64,000 bases of DNA from GCA-003244245 sp050699575. Its GTDB lineage: Bacteria; Actinomycetota; Actinomycetes; Mycobacteriales; Pseudonocardiaceae. The position numbers were made by a program, and so were the translations under genes. This document shows positions 31,961 through 41,854 of this stretch, in pieces. The notes beneath the pieces were generated by a model. That model saw only the letters and a list, made by a program, of their open reading frames with translations. It did no database searches and had not been told where the DNA came from. The DNA is taken from positions 18,624-82,623 of the forward strand of contig JBOHFG010000101.1 of NCBI GenBank assembly GCA_050699575.1. Direction: 5' to 3'. The number at the start of each line of letters is the position of its first letter. The first letter of the stretch is position 1.

Positions 31961-34753
31961 GTGACAGCTCGGCAGGACGTGAGTGCCGAACCGGGCAAGC
32001 GCCTGGACTCGATGGCCGCTCAGGCCGGCGTCGTCTCGGAATCGCAGTATCAGGCACTGCGAGCCGACATTCGCCTGCTGTCGACGCTGCTCGGCGAGAC
32101 CTTGATCCGCCAAGGTGGCGAAGAACTGCTCAAACTGGTCGAACAGGTACGGGGGCTGGGCCGCGCGGCCCAACGGGAGGGCGTCGCGGAGATCAGGTCG
32201 CTGCTGTCCACGCTGGACGTTGGCACGGCAGTCCAGTTGGCCCGGGCGTTCTCGACGTACTTCCAGCTCGCCAACGTGGCCGAACAGCTGCACCGATCCC
32301 GCGAGCAGCGCGCTCAGGTCGGCGGGCGGCGCGGCCCGTTGCGCGCGGTGGTGGACCGGCTGGCCCGGGACGTCGACCGGGCTGAGGTCGCCGCGGTGCT
32401 GGCGCGGATGGAGCTGCGGCCGGTGTTCACCGCGCACCCGACCGAGGTGTCCCGCGCGTCAGTGCAGGGCATCCTGCGGCAGGTGGCCGACGTCCTCGGC
32501 CAGAACCTGCCCGAGGAGCAGTTACCCCGGCAGCTCGCGCGGCTGGTCGACCTGCTGTGGCAGACCGACGAGATCCGGCCCGGCCGGCCCACGGTTCTCG
32601 ACGAGGCCCGTGCGGTCGCCTACTACCTCGAGCAGCTCGGTACTCACGCGGTGCCGGACCTGCTCGAGGACTTCGAGGACGAGCTCGCCCGCGCCTCGTT
32701 CGTGCTGCCCCCACAGTCCCGTCCGGTGGTGCTCGGCTGCTGGGTCGGGGGCGACCGCGACGGCAACCCTCACGTCTCACCGCAAGTCACCCTTGATGTT
32801 TTACGGCTCTATGCGGACCGGGCGCTGAACATCCAGCTGGCGCTGGTCAACCAGCTCGTCCAGGAGCTGAGCGTGTCCACCCGCGTGGTTGGCGTCTCCG
32901 AGGGACTGCGGTGCAGCCTCGCTCATGACCGGCGTCTGCTGCCCGAGGTCCATGACCACTACATCCGGCGCAATGCCGACGAGCCCTACCGGTTGAAGTG
33001 CTCCTACATCCACGCCCGCCTGACCCGAACCCAGCAGCGGATTCGCGACGGCGTCTCACACCAGCCGGGACGGGACTACCTGGGGGCGCAGTCCTACCTC
33101 GCCGACCTGGAGGTGATGGACGCCTCGCTGCGCGGGCATCTCGGGGAACGCATCGCCGAGGGCACCCTGGCCAGGACGCTGCGCAGCGTCCGAGCGCTGG
33201 GCTTGCACCTCGCGGCGCTCGACGTGCGCGAGCACGCCGAGCGGCACCACGCCGCCCTCGCGGCGCTCTACGACCCGCTCGGTGAGCTCGCGACGCCCTA
33301 CGCCGAGCTCGACCGCGGGGCGCGGGCGGCGCTGCTGTCCCGCGAGCTGGCCGGACGGCGGCCGCTGACCGCCCGCTCCGCTGAGCTGCCACCAGCAGCG
33401 GCGGACGTGCTCGCCATCTTCGACACGATCCGGTCCGCTCAGCAGAGCTTCGGCGAGCCAGCGGCCAGCACGTACATCGTCTCGATGACCAAGGGCGTGG
33501 ACGACGTGCTGGCTGCGGTGGTGCTGGCCCGGGAAGCCGGTCTGATCACTCTGGCACCGGCCGGCGTGGGGTGCACGTGCACGGTAGATTTCGTGCCGCT
33601 GTTCGAGACGGCCACCGAGCTGTGCCGTGCTGGTGAGCTGCTCGACGGGATGCTGCGGGATCCCTCCTACCGTCAGCTGGTCCGAGCCCGCGGAGATCTG
33701 CAAGAGGTGATGCTCGGGTACTCCGACTCCAACAAAGACGCCGGTATCACGACCGCCCAGTGGGTCATCCACCGGGCGCAGCGCCAGCTGCGTGACACCG
33801 CCGCCGCGCACGGGGTGCGGCTGCGCCTGTTCCACGGCCGCGGCGGCTCGGTCGGCCGGGGAGGCGGGCCAGCTGGGGAGGCGGTGGCGGCCTCCCCGTA
33901 CGGCACGGTCGACGCGACGCTGAAGGTGACCGAGCAGGGCGAGGTCATCTCGGACAGATACTCACTGAGCGTGCTGGCCCACGACCACCTGGAGATCCTC
34001 CTCGCTGCGGTGCTGGAGGCCACCTTGCTGCACCAGACCTCCCGAGTGGCGCCGGAGGTGCTCGACCGGTGGGACGAGGCGATGGACCTGGTCAGCTTGG
34101 CCGCCCAGACGGCCTATCGCGACTTCGTCGACCTCCCCGGGCTCAGCGAGTTCTTCTCTGTCGCCACCCCGGTGGACCAGCTGAGCTGGCTCAATGTCGG
34201 ATCCCGACCGATGCGGCGACCGGGCAGTGGAAAGATCACGCTGGACGGGCTGCGGGCGATCCCGTGGGTGTTCGGGTGGACCCAGACCCGGATGGTCGTG
34301 CCCGGTTGGTACGGGCTCGGCAGCGGCCTGCGGGCCGCGCGTGACGCTGGGCTCGCCCCGGTGCTTGAGGAGATGCGGGACTGGGCATTTTTCACCAACC
34401 TGCTGGGGAATGTAGAGATGACGCTGGCCAAGACTGACCTGCGGATTGCGGAGTGCTACGTCTCGGCCCTCGTCGAACCCAGCTTGCAGCCGCTGTTCAC
34501 CACCATCATCAGCGAGTATGACTTGACCAAGCGTGAGGTACTGCGGCTCACCGGCGGCTCGACCCTGCTGGCCCGGCACCACCTGTTGCGTCACACCCTG
34601 CAGGTTCGAGCCTCCTACCTCGAACCGCTGCATCACCTCCAGATCTCGCTGCTGGCCCGGTGTCGTGCGGTGGACGAGCCCGACCCAGATCTGCGTCGTG
34701 CCTTGCTGCGGACCGTCAACGGAATAGCTGCCGGGATGCGCAATACGGGCTGA
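31961..34753 (+). CDS. ppc: phosphoenolpyruvate carboxylase
   Basis: The product is about 930 aa from GTG 31961, the start of recognisable sequence; an upstream GTG at 31868 would add 31 unconserved residues and ATG 32012 would remove 17. Catalytic signatures are present: FTAHPTEVSR with the essential His, GGDRDGNPHVS, LGYSDSNKDAG, the glycine-rich FHGRGGSVGRGGGP, QTRMVVPGWYGLGS, and the conserved C-terminus MRNTG. The enzyme adds bicarbonate to PEP to give oxaloacetate, refilling the TCA cycle. The length is normal for the bacterial family. It is probably monocistronic, with the L,D-transpeptidase starting 48 bp behind. Confidence 0.97.
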   Translation: MTARQDVSAEPGKRLDSMAAQAGVVSESQYQALRADIRLLSTLLGETLIRQGGEELLKLVEQVRGLGRAAQREGVAEIRSLLSTLDVGTAVQLARAFSTYFQLANVAEQLHRSREQRAQVGGRRGPLRAVVDRLARDVDRAEVAAVLARMELRPVFTAHPTEVSRASVQGILRQVADVLGQNLPEEQLPRQLARLVDLLWQTDEIRPGRPTVLDEARAVAYYLEQLGTHAVPDLLEDFEDELARASFVLPPQSRPVVLGCWVGGDRDGNPHVSPQVTLDVLRLYADRALNIQLALVNQLVQELSVSTRVVGVSEGLRCSLAHDRRLLPEVHDHYIRRNADEPYRLKCSYIHARLTRTQQRIRDGVSHQPGRDYLGAQSYLADLEVMDASLRGHLGERIAEGTLARTLRSVRALGLHLAALDVREHAERHHAALAALYDPLGELATPYAELDRGARAALLSRELAGRRPLTARSAELPPAAADVLAIFDTIRSAQQSFGEPAASTYIVSMTKGVDDVLAAVVLAREAGLITLAPAGVGCTCTVDFVPLFETATELCRAGELLDGMLRDPSYRQLVRARGDLQEVMLGYSDSNKDAGITTAQWVIHRAQRQLRDTAAAHGVRLRLFHGRGGSVGRGGGPAGEAVAASPYGTVDATLKVTEQGEVISDRYSLSVLAHDHLEILLAAVLEATLLHQTSRVAPEVLDRWDEAMDLVSLAAQTAYRDFVDLPGLSEFFSVATPVDQLSWLNVGSRPMRRPGSGKITLDGLRAIPWVFGWTQTRMVVPGWYGLGSGLRAARDAGLAPVLEEMRDWAFFTNLLGNVEMTLAKTDLRIAECYVSALVEPSLQPLFTTIISEYDLTKREVLRLTGGSTLLARHHLLRHTLQVRASYLEPLHHLQISLLARCRAVDEPDPDLRRALLRTVNGIAAGMRNTG

Positions 34754-34801
34754 GGCACACCGCGCCGACTGGTGCGTCGTTCTTGAGTCGGGACGGCAGC
34801 G

Positions 34802-36040
34802 GTGGGGGTGGGTGTGGCAGGGGCAGGTAGGTCACGTGGTCGGCGTTTGCTGGGCTGGATGGTGGCGGTGACGGTGGTGCTCACGCCCTGCGCCACGGTC
34901 TTGCTTACCTCGACGGCGCACGGTCAGGTGCCGCTGTGGTCGGCGGAGTGGGCGCAGTCAGCTGGGCCGGAAGTCCCGGTGGTCCCGATCGTGTCGCCGC
35001 AAGTCGTGACGCAGCCAAGGGACGGAGCTACCGATGTCCTCCCGACCGCGCCCGTGCGGGTCTCGGTCAACTATGGCGTGCTTGACGCGGTATCGCTGAC
35101 CAATCCGGAAGGCAAACTGGTGGCCGGCCAGCTCTCCACGGACCGGAGCAGCTGGGTGACCACGGAGCCCCTGGGTTACGCCAAGACCTACACTTGGTCC
35201 GGTACCGCCACCGGAATTGACCACCTACCCCGCGCGATTACCGGCTCGTTCCGGACAGTCGTCCCTGTGCGGCTGATCGGTGGACAGTTCAACGTTGCCG
35301 ACAACGCCACCTACGGCGTCGCCATGCCGATTGTGCTGGCCTTCAGTTCCACGGTTATCGACAAGGCTGCCGTGCAAAAATCTCTGTCGGTGCAGCTCTC
35401 GGTGCCTACCGAAGGGTCCTGGGCGTGGTTGGATGACGCGACGGTGCACTGGCGTCCCAAGGCTTATTTCGCGCCCAACACCAAGATTACGGTGACCGCG
35501 AAGCTCTACGGGTTAGCCATGGGTGGCGGCGATTTCGGCCGTGCGGACATCACGTCCACCTTTACCATCGGCCGGTCCTACGTGTTGCGAGGTGATACCC
35601 GCACGCACCGGTTGATGGCCTATGTCAACGGGATTCGGGTTGCCGACTATCCAGCCAGTTATGGGTTGGACTCCGACCCCGGCCGAGCGACCCACAGCGG
35701 CACTCATGTCGTGCTGAGCAAGTACCCGGTGTTCTACATGACCAACCCCAAGTATCACTACAAGAATGTTGAAGCGCGGTGGGCCGTGCGGATCTCCAAC
35801 AATGGCGAGTTCCTCCACGCGGCGCCGTGGTCGGTGGCCCAGCAGGGCAGAACCAACGTCTCGCACGGTTGCGTCAACCTTTCCCCGGCCAACGCGGCGG
35901 CGGTCTTCGATGCGGTCTTGCCCGGAGACCCCGTTGAGATCATCGGTTCGTCCCGGCAGCTGACTGCCGGAGACGGCGACTACTACGATTGGACCATTCC
36001 CTGGTCGGTATGGACGTCCAAGTCCGCCCTGCCCAGCTGA
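34802..36040 (+). CDS. L,D-transpeptidase with N-terminal Ig-like domains
   Basis: The product is about 412 aa. The N-terminus has Arg residues, a hydrophobic core (WMVAVTVVLTPCATVLLTS) and a possible signal-peptidase site after AHG. Two Ig-like beta domains follow (about residues 60-260; VVTQPRDGATDVLPTAPVRV). The YkuD catalytic domain contains HSGTHVVLSKYPVFYM and the catalytic Cys in NVSHGCVNLSPANA. The C-terminal PWSVWTSKSALPS extension is like that of mycobacterial LdtMt2-type enzymes. It should form 3-3 peptidoglycan cross-links outside the membrane and be sensitive to carbapenems. The start is a GTG within a run of possible GTGs (34802-34814). Confidence 0.92.
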   Translation: MGVGVAGAGRSRGRRLLGWMVAVTVVLTPCATVLLTSTAHGQVPLWSAEWAQSAGPEVPVVPIVSPQVVTQPRDGATDVLPTAPVRVSVNYGVLDAVSLTNPEGKLVAGQLSTDRSSWVTTEPLGYAKTYTWSGTATGIDHLPRAITGSFRTVVPVRLIGGQFNVADNATYGVAMPIVLAFSSTVIDKAAVQKSLSVQLSVPTEGSWAWLDDATVHWRPKAYFAPNTKITVTAKLYGLAMGGGDFGRADITSTFTIGRSYVLRGDTRTHRLMAYVNGIRVADYPASYGLDSDPGRATHSGTHVVLSKYPVFYMTNPKYHYKNVEARWAVRISNNGEFLHAAPWSVAQQGRTNVSHGCVNLSPANAAAVFDAVLPGDPVEIIGSSRQLTAGDGDYYDWTIPWSVWTSKSALPS

Positions 36041-36179
36041 CCTTCAGACGCTCGACCCCGCGTCCCACATCGGCCAAGCTGGCCGCCAAGCCACGGCCTG
36101 CACCGCTATTACGTACACGCAGGATTTCGGCACGTACGCACCGTGACAGGTCATCGAGCAGGTCCATCGCGCTGGTCGA

Positions 36180-37495
36180 GCGCGAGGTCTCGTTGCTCCC
36201 TCACCCGACACCTACCTGGGCGATAGCCTGTCACGGCAAAAGCTCGCTGAGCTGGTCAACACCTGGGTGTGGGACCACCACAACAAGAAGGTAGTGGTGG
36301 CCACGGCGAATTACATCGGCAAGCTTGAGCGTGGGCTCATCCGCTGGCCAGCTGAGGTGTACCGGGAGGCCCTCCGGGAGATCCTGGGTGCGCCCACTGA
36401 TGCCGCGCTGGGATTTGTCAACGCCCGTGCCCGCCGGTGGGTGGTAAGACTGGATGACGTGGACCATCAACGGCTTCTGCGCCGCCGCACAGCCCTGGGC
36501 GCGGGCGCCCTGGGACCGGTGGCAGCGCTGCTGGAGGCCTCGAGCCCGCCCCGACCTTCCCGGCCCCGGTGGGTCGGTGCGACCGACATCGAGCAGACCC
36601 GGACCGGCCAAGCTGGTGTTCCAGGACTGGAGCCTCAGCTACGGCGGTGGAATGGCCTGGGATGCCGTGCTGGGCCAGCTGCACTGGTCGGCCGGGCTGC
36701 TCGACGCTCTGTGCCCGGCCCGGCTGCGCCCCGCGCTGTTCGCCGCGGTCATCGATCTCGCCAACACCGCCGGGTACATCGCCATGGACGCCGGTGCCGA
36801 TGGGGAGGCCCGCCGGATCTACCGTTTCGCACTGGACTGCGCCGAGGACGAGGAGAACGGCGACTGGCATCTGCGCGCCGAGGTCCTGGGACACATGGTG
36901 GTGCACGCGATCCAGACTGGGCAGCCTGATGAGGCACTCACCCTGGCGGAACAGGCCCTGGTCCGCGCGGACCGGCTCACCGCGACCCAACGGTCGACCC
37001 TGCACACCGACCGGGCCAGTGCGCTGGCCACGATGCGCCGAGTTCAGGAGACCTTGACCGCGATCGGCACCGCCGATGACCACTTCGCCCAGTCCACCCC
37101 GGCCAACGACCACCCTTCCTGGCCGTCTTCCACAACCCCGCTGTCCATGCCCTGCGCACTGGGGGGTCCCGGTTCACCCTGGGGATCCTGGGTCACGACC
37201 CCGGTGCGGCCACTGACCGGCTCACGACGGCAATCGGCGGACTCACCGGCTATGCCCGTCCCCGAGCACTGTGCCTGACCAAACTGGCCAGTCTGACGAT
37301 GGTCACCGGCGACCCGCTCCAGGCCGCCATCATCGGACAGGAGGCCTGGACACCGCCGACATGATCCGCTTCCGTACCACCACCGACCGCCTGCGTGAGC
37401 TGTCCCGTTACGCCGCCGCGCACCAGCACCTCGACGAGGTCGCGCACCTGCAACACCGGATCACCACCCTGCTGGTGCGGACCGACAGCTCGTAA
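36180..37495 (+). pseudogene. frameshifted second copy of the XRE/TPR regulator
   Basis: Reading across three frames reproduces the regulator at 8768-10159. About 36230-36600 gives SLSRQKLAELVNTWVWDHH, YIGKLERGLIRWPAEVYREA and VGATDIEQTRT. From about 36605 another frame gives KLVFQDWSLSYGGGMAWDAV, LCPARLRPALFAAVIDLANT and DEALTLAEQALVRADRL. From about 37350 a third frame gives RELSRYAAAHQHLDEVAHLQ and ITTLLVRTDSS. Besides the frameshifts there is loss near 37140-37350. The copy is old enough to have diverged substantially but still keeps its 3' end in register. Confidence 0.85.
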
Positions 37496-37619
37496 GGGGG
37501 ATCGAGTCCTCATCCTCTCCCTCCCGTCCGTGACGTTCCCATGATCACGTACCTTCCGGGCGGGTCGGGAGCCGGGAAGGTCATCTCGACACCGTCACTC
37601 GCTCGCAGTGGCGGTGTGG

Positions 37620-37667
37620 GGCGGCGGCCCCGCTTCTCGGGCGACAACACCGCGCGGGGCCGCCGCC
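37620..37667 (+). terminator. second copy of the GC-rich hairpin
   Basis: The arms 37620-37633 and 37654-37667 pair perfectly over 14 bp (GGCGGCGGCCCCGC), with a 20-nt loop beginning TTCTCGGGCGACA, as in the hairpin at 10250-10299. Both lie about 90-125 bp after the regulator stop and just before the small VHHD/VDHD gene start. No U-run follows. Confidence 0.65.
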
Positions 37668-37699
37668 TCCCACACACGATAGACCGGGGGCGCAGCACT

Positions 37700-37792
37700 G
37701 TGCACCACGACCAGAGCCCACCAGCTCCTTACGTCACCACGACCCCGGCTGGCCGCCGGTCGAGCTGCCCCGTATCGGCTCCTGGCGGCTAG
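37700..37792 (+). pseudogene. 30-codon remnant of the small cassette gene
   Basis: The GTG at 37700 opens VHHDQSPPAPYVTTTPAGRR and stops at 37792. Its position after the hairpin, the V-x-H-D start and the proline-rich character match the beginning of the 144-aa gene at 10336. The Cys-containing second half is missing. Confidence 0.5.
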
Positions 37793-38133
37793 TCGGACCC
37801 TCACCATCTGGGCACGAGGTCAGGGGCTGACTTCCAGGAACAGCACAGCGGGCGACATCGGCGCACGCGGCTGAGCTGGTGGCGACCCCGGATCCAGCCG
37901 AGCACGGTGGGGAAACTGACCGTGTGGAGCGGAGCTGATCCCCGCGGCGATGGTCGAACCCGGCTGCGGCTACTGCCTACCATGCCTGTCGACCTACCAG
38001 CTCGGCTAACGAACACTCAACGCCCGATGATCACTTTGATGGTGCGGTTGGCGTGGCCCGGAGAGGTAGGCCCGCAGGCTGGCGGTCGCGATCCCGGTGG
38101 GCAATCTGCATGACGTAGTGGGATGCTTCGCGC
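37793..38133. other. spacer with no supported gene
   Basis: About 340 bp between the dead cassette and the Nudix remnant. On the minus strand, 37940-38010 contains tRNA-reminiscent words (AGCTGGTAGGTCG and GGGTTCGACC), but no stems pair properly. Nothing else is seen. Confidence 0.3.
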
Positions 38134-38631
38134 ATGACAGTGCAGATCGCTGTTCGGCTCGATGACTCGCAAACTCCGGTGCAACAAGGAGCGGCGTTCC
38201 AGGTTCTGATCTTCCCGTTCCGGCCTCAGGAGGAGGGGTTCGTCTACGCGTTGTTCCGGCGCCAGGACTCGGGTTATTGGCATGGGGTGGCTGGCGGCGG
38301 AGAAGCTGGTGAGTCTCCGTTGCAGACGGCCCACCAGGAGGCCGGTATGGGGGATGGCGTGGAGTTCGTGTTGGGTTCCCGGGCGACGATGCCGGTGGTC
38401 GCGATGACGGGTGAGTTCAGCCGGGGGCCGCAGGTTTTGGTGATCCCGGAATACGCCTTCGGGCTCGGCGTCGAGAACGCGAGCTTCGTCTGTCGGATGC
38501 ATTCCGTAAGCCCATTCGAACGGGAACGTACGCAAACACCCTCACACTCCCACCTCACGCACGATCGGCTCGTACTCCCGCCCGTTGCGGCGATAGCCGT
38601 TGATCCACCGCTTGGCGGTGCCTGGGTTTAG
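38134..38631 (+). pseudogene. decayed Nudix hydrolase
   Basis: From ATG 38134 the first 115 residues are Nudix-like: AAFQVLIFPFRPQEEGFVYA, GYWHGVAGGGEAGESPLQTA and SRATMPVVAMTGEFSRGPQV. The Nudix box should read G-x5-E-x7-R-E-x2-E-E. Here, after GGGEAGE, it runs HQEAGMGDG, so the catalytic Arg-Glu and Glu-Glu pairs are lost, apparently by a small deletion. After VENASFVCRM (about 38500) the family sequence stops and the rest reads through unrelated DNA that belongs to the opposite-strand fragment. It is judged inactive. Confidence 0.65.
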
Positions 38632-38784
38632 CCCACGGAGCCGGCCACCTCGGTAGGTGTAGACCGGGCGCTCGAGTAGAGACGCGATTGGTACTTTTCG
38701 GTCAAAAAGGTCAAAATTTACATCGAAGGCCGTGACACCACTTCTCGCCCTCAGGTCGCCAGGTGACGCGACGGGCATTACCAC
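38542..38784 (-). pseudogene. N-terminal fragment of a DUF433/VapB45-like antitoxin
   Basis: The minus-strand frame contains IASLLERPVYTYRGGRLRGL and TAKRWINGYRRNGREYEPIV. This resembles the N-terminal helix-turn-helix of DUF433-type antitoxins, which bind DNA and pair with PIN-like or DUF5615 toxins. It stops at REVGV, where the family continues into its second half. No toxin gene is adjacent. The upstream part of the frame (before about 38700) is not family-like, so the start is unsure. Confidence 0.5.
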
Positions 38785-39114
38785 CGTGTTGCGGGCGGTT
38801 CACCATGTCATGACGCGTCCCAACGTGTGCCACGAATGGGTGATATGACGTGAGGTGCCGCGTCCGCGAACGGTGGGTCAGTTGCCCTGAGCGGTGGCGC
38901 GTGACAGTGGCGGGCAATCCAGTTACCAGGCGATAGTGATCGATGACCTGAAGTTTGAGGCGTCGTGCCGCTACTCATCCACCGATCGATCGCTGGTTGC
39001 TGAGGAGATTCGACAAGTGGCGATTCACCACTAAAGCAGCTAACCTACGCCCAAGTGAGTTAACAAGGCTCTCACTGCGAGTTACTATTTATCTCGAATG
39101 ACGAGTGGTGGGAG
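38785..39114. other. spacer upstream of the EAL-domain gene
   Basis: About 330 bp without a gene. The segment 39010-39100 is noticeably AT-richer (TTAACAAGG, TTACTATTTATCTCG) and probably carries the promoter of the following gene. A precise -10/-35 assignment is not made. Confidence 0.4.
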
Positions 39115-41718
39115 GTGCGGATGACCTCTGTGTATGTGAGATGGCGTCCGTCGGGTGCCTTGCTCTCCCGGGGGCGAGCTGTGGCTCCCCGTGCCTTCGT
39201 CAGCGCTCTCACCCTGGCCGCCGCAGCGGCCGTGGCGGCCGTGGTGGGCACCACCACCGTCCAGCCAAGTCTTGAGATGTTGCTCAAGGGCCTCGGGTTG
39301 GTGGCGGCATTCGGGATTGCCCGAGCCCTGGCCATTGAGGTCGACGTCCGCCGCGACACAGCCCGGATCACTCTCACCGAGATCCCACTGGTCTTCGGCT
39401 TGCTGTACCTCCCTGGCTCGATCGTGCTGGCAGCCTACGTCGGTGTTGTTGTCATCGCTCGGTTGTGGCGCGGTGACAGCTGGTCCAAGTTGTTGTTCAA
39501 CGCCTCGTACGCGGCCCTCACCGTCGCGTGCACCGACCTGCTGGCCCGGTTGGTGTTCACGCAGGCCTGGGGTTGGCTGCCGCAGTGGCTCGCCGTATTC
39601 GCCGCTTTCGTCATCGTAAACACCGTCACCGCCCCGCTGACCTGGGTCTTTATCGTGCTGCTGAATCCTCGACGTCCTGGCGAGGGGGCGCGCCCGGTGA
39701 TCCACGCCTACCTCATCTGCCTGCTCAATGCCGCGCTCGGTCTCACCGCTGCGGAACTGGTGCGCAGGGTGCCGTGGGGTTCCCTGCTGGTGGGTTTGCT
39801 GGTGGTGACTGGGGCCGCGGCGTACCGCGGCTACTACTGGCTGCTCCGCGACCACCGTGACCTTGGCGTGCTCAACGACCTCAGCCTGCGGGTGGCTGTG
39901 GTCGGACGAGGCGGCGCCCAGCGGGGTGATGATGAGGACCAGCTGGACATGCCAGAGCTGGACGAAGCTGCGTGGGGTAGAGCCATGGAGCTGGCCCGTG
40001 AGCAGCTCAACGCCACCCGTGTCGTGCTGCACCGGATACCGGTCCGAGGCGGGTTGCACACGGTGGTCGCCGGTCTGCCACTGCCCCATCCGCTGTCCCC
40101 ACGCGACGTTACTGCCGTGTTGCTCGCCGATCCGTCGGGCGGGGCCGCGCAGGTGCTGCGCCTGGCGGACAGCAGTTCGGACCCCGGCATTACTGGTGCG
40201 TTGCGTCTCAGGGCAGCGTCCGAGATGCTCGTGGCACCGCTGCGGGGTGCCCGTCACCTCCTCGGTGTCATCGAGGTGCACGATCGGCACAGCCAGCTGC
40301 ACGGTTTCGGGAAAGCTGACGTGCGGCTGGTCGAGACGCTGGCCTGTCACCTCACCACCGCCCTGGACAACTGCCGGCTGCTTGCCCAGCTGCGACACGA
40401 CGCCTACCACGACAACCTCACGGACCTACGGAATCGGCTCGGTTTTCGAGAGGCCGCGACTGAGGTGCTGTGCCGGGATTTGCTGCCGTGTGCCGTGCTC
40501 GTCATTGAGCTGGGTCTGCTGTCCTCGGTCAACGACGCGCTGGGTCACGCCTGGGGTGACCGAGTTGTCCTCGGTGCGGGTGAGCGGCTTCGCCGCATCC
40601 TGCCGGACCAGGCGCTCACCGCCCGGCTGGAGGGGGACACCTTCGCCGCACTGCTGGTCGACGTCGACGCGCAACGGGCACGGCACATGGCCGAGCAGCT
40701 GCATGCCGCGCTGAGTGAGCCCTACCGGGTCGACCGGCTCGCGGTGGAGTGCACCGCGGTGGTCGGCGTGGCGTTGACCGGGATTGAGCCCACCCGGGAT
40801 GCGGACACCCTCCTGCAGCGAGCTGACGTAGCCTTGCGCGCCGCGCGTGGCGCCGATGAGGCGGTGCGCAGCTACCTGCCCAGCATGGGCCAGCTCCTGC
40901 TGCGCCGATTTCAGCTGGTCACCCAGTTCCGACAGGCGCTGGACACCGGGCAGGTCGATGTGCACTTCCAGCCGCAACTGGAGTTGTCGACTCGTCAGGT
41001 GATCGGGGTGGAGGTGCTGGTGCGGTGGCACCATCCGGAATTTGGGATGGTCGATCCGGAGGAGTTCGTCACCCTCGTGGAGACCACCGGTCTGATCGGC
41101 CCGCTCACCGACTACGTGCTCAACCGTTCCCTGGCGCAGTGCCGTATCTGGCTGGACCGTGGGCTGTCATTGTCGGTCGCGGTCAACCTCTCGGTACGCA
41201 ACTTGGCCGACACCGAGTTCCCCTACCGGGTGACCAATGCGCTGACCCGACACCGAGTGCCCGCGACGCTTCTGAGTTTCGAGGTCACCGAGTCGGCGGT
41301 GATGAGTGATCCGGAGCTCATGCTGCCGGTGCTGCGCAGGCTGCACGAGCTGGGCATCCGCATCGCGGTGGATGACTTCGGTACCGGGTATTCGTCGCTG
41401 GCCTACCTGCGGCGTCTTCCGGTCAATGAGGTCAAGATTGACAAGAGTTTCGTGCTGGGGCTGGCCAGTGACCTCGGTGACCTTGCGGTGGTCCGGGCCA
41501 TCATCGAGCTCGGCCACTCGTTGGGGTTGATCGTTGTCGCGGAGGGCGTCGAGCAGGATGCCACCCGGGACCAGCTGGTCGACATGGGCTGCGACGTCGC
41601 GCAGGGTTTCCTGTTTTCCTGCCCGCTCGAGCCGGAGAGGTTCGACGCCTGGTTGGCTGCCCGGACCGTCGTCGCTCCCGGAGTGTGTGACGAGGCGGTG
41701 CTCACCCTGGTCCGGTAG
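39115..41718 (+). CDS. membrane protein with GAF-like, degenerate GGDEF and EAL domains
   Basis: The product is about 867 aa. Residues 25-240 are membrane helices (MASE-like; VFGLLYLPGSIVLAAYVGVV, WLAVFAAFVIVNTVTAPLTW). A GAF-like segment follows (about 270-430). The GGDEF domain starts at HDNLTDLRNRLGF, but the signature GGDEF is replaced by EGDTF (in LTARLEGDTFAALL), so it is unlikely to make c-di-GMP. The EAL domain has EVLVRWHHP in place of E-A-L-x-R-W and keeps NLSVRNL, DDFGTGYSSLAYL, VNEVKIDKSFV and AEGVEQ, the metal and c-di-GMP ligands of phosphodiesterases. It is probably a c-di-GMP phosphodiesterase controlled by its membrane domain. It is monogenic. Confidence 0.88.
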   Translation: MRMTSVYVRWRPSGALLSRGRAVAPRAFVSALTLAAAAAVAAVVGTTTVQPSLEMLLKGLGLVAAFGIARALAIEVDVRRDTARITLTEIPLVFGLLYLPGSIVLAAYVGVVVIARLWRGDSWSKLLFNASYAALTVACTDLLARLVFTQAWGWLPQWLAVFAAFVIVNTVTAPLTWVFIVLLNPRRPGEGARPVIHAYLICLLNAALGLTAAELVRRVPWGSLLVGLLVVTGAAAYRGYYWLLRDHRDLGVLNDLSLRVAVVGRGGAQRGDDEDQLDMPELDEAAWGRAMELAREQLNATRVVLHRIPVRGGLHTVVAGLPLPHPLSPRDVTAVLLADPSGGAAQVLRLADSSSDPGITGALRLRAASEMLVAPLRGARHLLGVIEVHDRHSQLHGFGKADVRLVETLACHLTTALDNCRLLAQLRHDAYHDNLTDLRNRLGFREAATEVLCRDLLPCAVLVIELGLLSSVNDALGHAWGDRVVLGAGERLRRILPDQALTARLEGDTFAALLVDVDAQRARHMAEQLHAALSEPYRVDRLAVECTAVVGVALTGIEPTRDADTLLQRADVALRAARGADEAVRSYLPSMGQLLLRRFQLVTQFRQALDTGQVDVHFQPQLELSTRQVIGVEVLVRWHHPEFGMVDPEEFVTLVETTGLIGPLTDYVLNRSLAQCRIWLDRGLSLSVAVNLSVRNLADTEFPYRVTNALTRHRVPATLLSFEVTESAVMSDPELMLPVLRRLHELGIRIAVDDFGTGYSSLAYLRRLPVNEVKIDKSFVLGLASDLGDLAVVRAIIELGHSLGLIVVAEGVEQDATRDQLVDMGCDVAQGFLFSCPLEPERFDAWLAARTVVAPGVCDEAVLTLVR

Positions 41719-41854
41719 CCGCTGAGTTTCTGGCCGGCGCCGCCCAGGGCTGCTGGTGGTGTCACCGACCGCCCCGAAGCCGGGCACCCGAGGTTGTGTA
41801 CGATTGCTCTCGCTACACTCACTTGAGCTGGTAGCGAACGCCGAGAAAAACACT

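Noticed and set aside
37940..38016. Possible tRNA on the minus strand
   Set aside because: It has a T-loop-like GGTTCGACC and a D-loop-like AGCTGGTAGG at about the right spacing, but neither the acceptor, anticodon nor T-stem can be paired; at most a remnant.
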